A stretch of 9,088 nucleotides of DNA, from NCBI GenBank assembly GCA_900547945.1, contig URIT01000131.1, positions 1 through 9,088 on the forward strand, written 5' to 3'. The position numbers were made by a program, and so were the translations under genes. Below, piece by piece: positions 6,495 through 9,088 of this stretch; the stretch's first letter is position 1; the number at the start of each line of letters is the position of its first letter. The notes under the pieces were generated by a model, which saw nothing but the letters and a program-made list of their open reading frames with translations, was not told where the DNA came from and made no database searches. Source of the DNA: an uncultured bacterium. GTDB lineage: Bacteria; Verrucomicrobiota; Kiritimatiellia; RFP12; UBA1067.

Positions 6495-7712
6495 ATGCAA
6501 ACGGTTACGAATCAGATTCGACAGTCCATGGCGGGTTCGTCGTGGATCCGCAAGATGTTCGAGAAGGGCATCGAACTCAAGAAGCAGCATGGCGCGGACG
6601 CGGTCTGCGACTTCTCGCTCGGCAATCCGGACGTGCCGCCGCCGGCGAAGACCAGGGCGGTGCTGGAGGAGATCGCCGCGCAGGCGGTCAAGCCGCTCGG
6701 GCTCGGGTACTGCCCGAACGCCGGCATCCCCGCCGTGCGCGAGGCGATCGCGGGCTACCTCTCGGGCCAGCAGGCGACGGCGGTGCCGGCGGACCACATC
6801 GTGATGACGGTGGGCGCGGCCGGGGCGCTCGTGAGCTTCTTCCGCGCGGTGATCGAGCCGGGCGACGAGGTGGTCTGCCCCGCCCCGTACTTCGTCGAAT
6901 ACGGCAGCTACTGCGGACACTTCGGCGGCGTGCTGAAGGCCATCGACGCGAAACCGGACGAGGGCTTCCGCCCCGACTTCGAGGCGATGGCGGCGGCGGT
7001 GACGCCGAAGACGCGCGCGTTCCTCATCAACTCGCCGAACAACCCGACGGGGTGCATCTACGCGGAGGAGGACCTGAAGCGCCTCGCGGCGATCGTGAAC
7101 GAGGTGAACGCCCGGCGCGCGGCCGAACTCGGCGACGCGGCGCGTCCGCTCTACCTCCTGAGCGACGAGCCCTACCGCGCGTTCGCCTACGACGGCGCGG
7201 TGGTGCCGCCGGTGATGCCGCTCACGCCCTACGCGGTCGTGCTCGGCTCGTTCTCGAAGACGCTCTCCCTCGCGGGCGAGCGCATCGGCTACGTGGCGGT
7301 GAACCCCGCGATGCCGGACGGCGCGACGCTCGTGAACGCGATCACGCTCACGAACCGCACGCTCGGCTTCGTGAACGCGCCGGTGATCGGCCAGCGCCTC
7401 GCCGCGCAGCTCCTCGACCAGACGGTGGACCTCGGCGTCTACGACCGCCGCCGCCGGCTGATGGCGCAGGTCCTGACGGACGCGGGCATCGCCTTCACGA
7501 TGCCGAAGGGGGCGTTCTACTTCTTCCCGAAGGCGCCGGGCGGCGACGATCTCGCGTTCGTGGACGCACTCCAGCGGGAGCTCATCCTCGCGGTGCCGGG
7601 GCGCGGCTTCGGCATGGCCGGCTACATCCGCCTCTCGTGCAGCGTGGACGAGGCGATCATCGCCCGTTCCGCCGAGGGCTTCAAGCGCGCCGTGAAGGGG
7701 CTTAAGCCTTGA
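6495..7712 (+). CDS. PLP-dependent aminotransferase, class I/II (fold type I)
   Basis: A 405-residue cytoplasmic transaminase. PLP-binding residues are visible in order: N183 in SPNNPTG (180-186), D224 and Y227 in SDEPY (223-227), the Schiff-base lysine K255 in SFSKTLSLAGER (252-263), and R263 in the same segment. R379 in IRLS should bind the substrate carboxylate. The N-terminus, with SSWIRKMFEKG and DFSLGNPD, resembles a subgroup of aspartate-aminotransferase-like enzymes whose substrates I cannot assign. No ribosome binding site precedes ATG 6495, and none precedes the next in-frame ATG at 6528. The promoter position and the family N-terminus both support 6495. The frame is also open far upstream through rnhB, but only as a GC-driven shadow. 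Its last four bases overlap the next gene, so the two form an operon. Confidence 0.95.
   Translation: MQTVTNQIRQSMAGSSWIRKMFEKGIELKKQHGADAVCDFSLGNPDVPPPAKTRAVLEEIAAQAVKPLGLGYCPNAGIPAVREAIAGYLSGQQATAVPADHIVMTVGAAGALVSFFRAVIEPGDEVVCPAPYFVEYGSYCGHFGGVLKAIDAKPDEGFRPDFEAMAAAVTPKTRAFLINSPNNPTGCIYAEEDLKRLAAIVNEVNARRAAELGDAARPLYLLSDEPYRAFAYDGAVVPPVMPLTPYAVVLGSFSKTLSLAGERIGYVAVNPAMPDGATLVNAITLTNRTLGFVNAPVIGQRLAAQLLDQTVDLGVYDRRRRLMAQVLTDAGIAFTMPKGAFYFFPKAPGGDDLAFVDALQRELILAVPGRGFGMAGYIRLSCSVDEAIIARSAEGFKRAVKGLKP
7695..7700 (+). promoter_or_regulatory. Ribosome binding site supporting a TTG start
   Basis: AAGGGG, inside the end of the aminotransferase gene, lies 8 bases before TTG 7709. The TTG overlaps the aminotransferase stop as TTGA, a normal arrangement for translational coupling. 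Confidence 0.65.
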
Positions 7713-8971
7713 AATCCCTTCTCGCCGCCTTTCTTGTCCTGCCCCTGTTCGCCGCCACGAAGGTGCCGACGGACTGGGCGCCCGTGCAGACGAACGCGAT
7801 TGCGCGCTGGAAGGCCGCGAACAAGGCGCCGGACGGCGTCGTGTGGGACAGGGCGGCGCACGCCGTGCGCTTCCTCGCGGAGGCGACGGGGGTCGGGACG
7901 GGCGAGCCGGTCGAGTTCCTCGCGATCGGCCCGCTTTCCGACCGCGCCTACGAATCGCTGCTCGTGACGGTGGCGTCGCCGGGGGCGATCGCCGCCGCCT
8001 TCGACCGGGCGGGCGTGCCGCGCGGCATTGCCGCCGATCCGTTCCAGGCGCGGCTCTGGCCGTATGGCGAGAAGGTCGCGGTGACGGTGAAGCCGCTGGA
8101 CGGAACGGCGGCGGGCGGCGGACTCGCCGTGCTCGTGAAGGATACGCGCGCGCAGGAGGAGGGCGCGGCCCTCGACCGGCCCGTCGTCTGGACGGCCGGC
8201 GCGCGGGACGCGGCGGGTGCGCCCGTCGCCGCGACGAACACGCCCTGCGCCGTCTTCGCGCTCTACAACCACGCGCCGTCGCTCCTGCAGCTCGACGGCC
8301 TCTTCGACCAGTCCGCCACCTACGGGCGCTTCGGCGCGGCGCGGACGTGCGCGCCGGGCGACCTCTTCGAGGTGACGGCGACGTGGGACGGACGGCCCCA
8401 TGTGGAGGACGTGGTGGTGACGCTCGCGGTGACGAACGCCGCGCAGCGGCTGGCCGCGCTCAGGGCGCGGGCGCGGACGCGCGACGTCCATGTGCGCCTC
8501 GCCTTCGCGTCCGGCGTGACGGTGGCGCAGGCGGCCGGACTCGCCCGGGCCTTCGCGGAACTGGACGGACACGGGATCAAACTGAACGGGCGGGCCGACG
8601 GGCAGTTCTTCGCCCGCGCCTTCCTGCCCGACCCGGCGTGGCGGAAGCGGGAAGGGCGCATCTTCCAGCCCTTCGAGGTCCATGTCGCCGCCGATGGCGC
8701 GCGCACGTTCGTGTTCTGCGAGGAGGACTGGAGCGGCGAGGGGCTGGATCCCGTCCTGAAGCCGCGCGCGACGCCGTTCCGGGACTGGAGCGAACTGCCC
8801 GCGCTCATCGCGAAGACGGGCGAACAGGGCGCGAAGGTGTCGGTGCTCTTCCTCTTCGCGCCCGAGACGACGCCCGTCGCGGATCTCGCGCCCGCCGTGG
8901 AGGCGCTCGGCGCGCGCATCGGCACGTTCTACGTGTTCGGGGACGACGCGCGCCCGCCCGAAGGTGGCTGA
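7709..8971 (+). CDS. Secreted YdjY-domain protein with an unassigned C-terminal half
   Basis: A 420-residue exported protein starting with TTG. The signal peptide is MKSLLAAFLVLPLFAA with cleavage near residue 16-17, so it should be periplasmic or at the outer surface. Residues about 40-145 match the YdjY domain. The tell-tale part is VEFLAIGPLSDRAYESLLVT (68-87) followed by ASPGAIAAAFDRAGV, plus WPYGEKVAVTVKP. YdjY domains have no established function. The middle (about 155-245) looks beta-rich. The C-terminal part holds two similar stretches, 259-294 and 376-411, each a strand, a turn with Thr-Val or Thr-Pro-Val, an Ala-rich helix and a second strand; these recall the small periplasmic domain of ExbD/TolR, but only loosely. 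Start choice rests on the TTGA overlap, the ribosome binding site and the signal peptide. The product is real; its role is unknown. Confidence 0.85.
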   Translation: MKSLLAAFLVLPLFAATKVPTDWAPVQTNAIARWKAANKAPDGVVWDRAAHAVRFLAEATGVGTGEPVEFLAIGPLSDRAYESLLVTVASPGAIAAAFDRAGVPRGIAADPFQARLWPYGEKVAVTVKPLDGTAAGGGLAVLVKDTRAQEEGAALDRPVVWTAGARDAAGAPVAATNTPCAVFALYNHAPSLLQLDGLFDQSATYGRFGAARTCAPGDLFEVTATWDGRPHVEDVVVTLAVTNAAQRLAALRARARTRDVHVRLAFASGVTVAQAAGLARAFAELDGHGIKLNGRADGQFFARAFLPDPAWRKREGRIFQPFEVHVAADGARTFVFCEEDWSGEGLDPVLKPRATPFRDWSELPALIAKTGEQGAKVSVLFLFAPETTPVADLAPAVEALGARIGTFYVFGDDARPPEGG

Positions 8972-9088
8972 GGCGATGCCAGGAGGACCGGCCCGGCACG
9001 CACATCTTCCTGCGGTGAGGCACGTTCGGGTGCCAGAGATTCCAAATCCCTGATTTGTCGAGATAGCTAGCCGACGGTTTTGCGCCGG
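8972..9088. other. Non-coding tail with two small inverted repeats and lower GC
   Basis: No convincing gene is present. GGCAC (9019-9023) pairs with GTGCC (9030-9034) across six bases, and CAAATC (9043-9048) pairs with GATTTG (9052-9057) across three. Bases from about 9035 to 9070 are markedly richer in A and T than the rest of the window. The hairpins could terminate the operon, but no T run follows. CGGTTTTG at 9075-9082 also occurs just before the promoter at 6472-6479, so another promoter may lie just past the window edge. Confidence 0.3.

Noticed and set aside
8976..9053. A 25-codon open frame starting at an ATG after the last gene.
   Set aside because: It is very short, has no ribosome binding site or recognisable sequence, and runs through the hairpin region.
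9021..9060. A possible tRNA-like T-arm (GATTCCAAATCCC), checked on both strands.
   Set aside because: No matching acceptor stem, anticodon arm or CCA end can be built around it.

Overview
The window is very GC-rich, densely coded DNA with every supportable gene on the + strand. The gene set suggests a Gram-negative bacterium of the PVC group, with Kiritimatiellota or Verrucomicrobiota the best guess. The reasons are a YdjY-domain secreted protein, a secreted acetyl-xylan-esterase-like hydrolase, strong G/C at third codon positions and AAGGAG/AAGGGA-type ribosome binding sites. This placement is an inference from gene style and not from a marker gene. No stretch longer than 141 bases lacks a gene.

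Layout: (1) Bases 1-413 hold the C-terminal end of a gene that begins outside the window; it encodes a beta-rich, possibly carbohydrate-binding domain. (2) Bases 414-554 are intergenic, with a hairpin that may end the first gene and a strong extended -10 promoter (TATAAT at 513-518). (3) Bases 555-6432 look like one transcription unit: gnd (NADP-type 6-phosphogluconate dehydrogenase), a Cof-type HAD phosphatase overlapping it by 8 bases, a LarA-family nickel-pincer racemase/epimerase homologue, a secreted alpha/beta hydrolase, a DUF167 (YggU) protein and rnhB (RNase HII). (4) Bases 6433-6494 repeat the hairpin-plus-promoter arrangement. (5) Bases 6495-8971 hold a PLP-dependent aminotransferase, apparently on a leaderless mRNA, coupled by a TTGA overlap to a secreted YdjY-domain protein. 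(6) Bases 8972-9088 hold no convincing gene; they contain two small inverted repeats and a local drop in GC.

How the genes fit together: gnd supplies NADPH and ribulose 5-phosphate. The HAD phosphatase and the LarA homologue beside it could act on sugar phosphates or sugar acids, but their substrates cannot be read from sequence. The esterase and the truncated first gene fit a polysaccharide-degrading lifestyle. DUF167 and rnhB are housekeeping passengers. I found no CRISPR array, mobile element, tRNA, rRNA, defence system or phage gene.

The most interesting points are the duplicated intergenic module (a 30-base hairpin block matching at 24 positions, then an identical 13-base extended -10 element), the predicted leaderless aminotransferase mRNA, the LarA homologue with its metal and cofactor residues at exactly the reference spacing, and the apparent internal repeat in the last protein. 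I do not see a clearly new multi-gene system.
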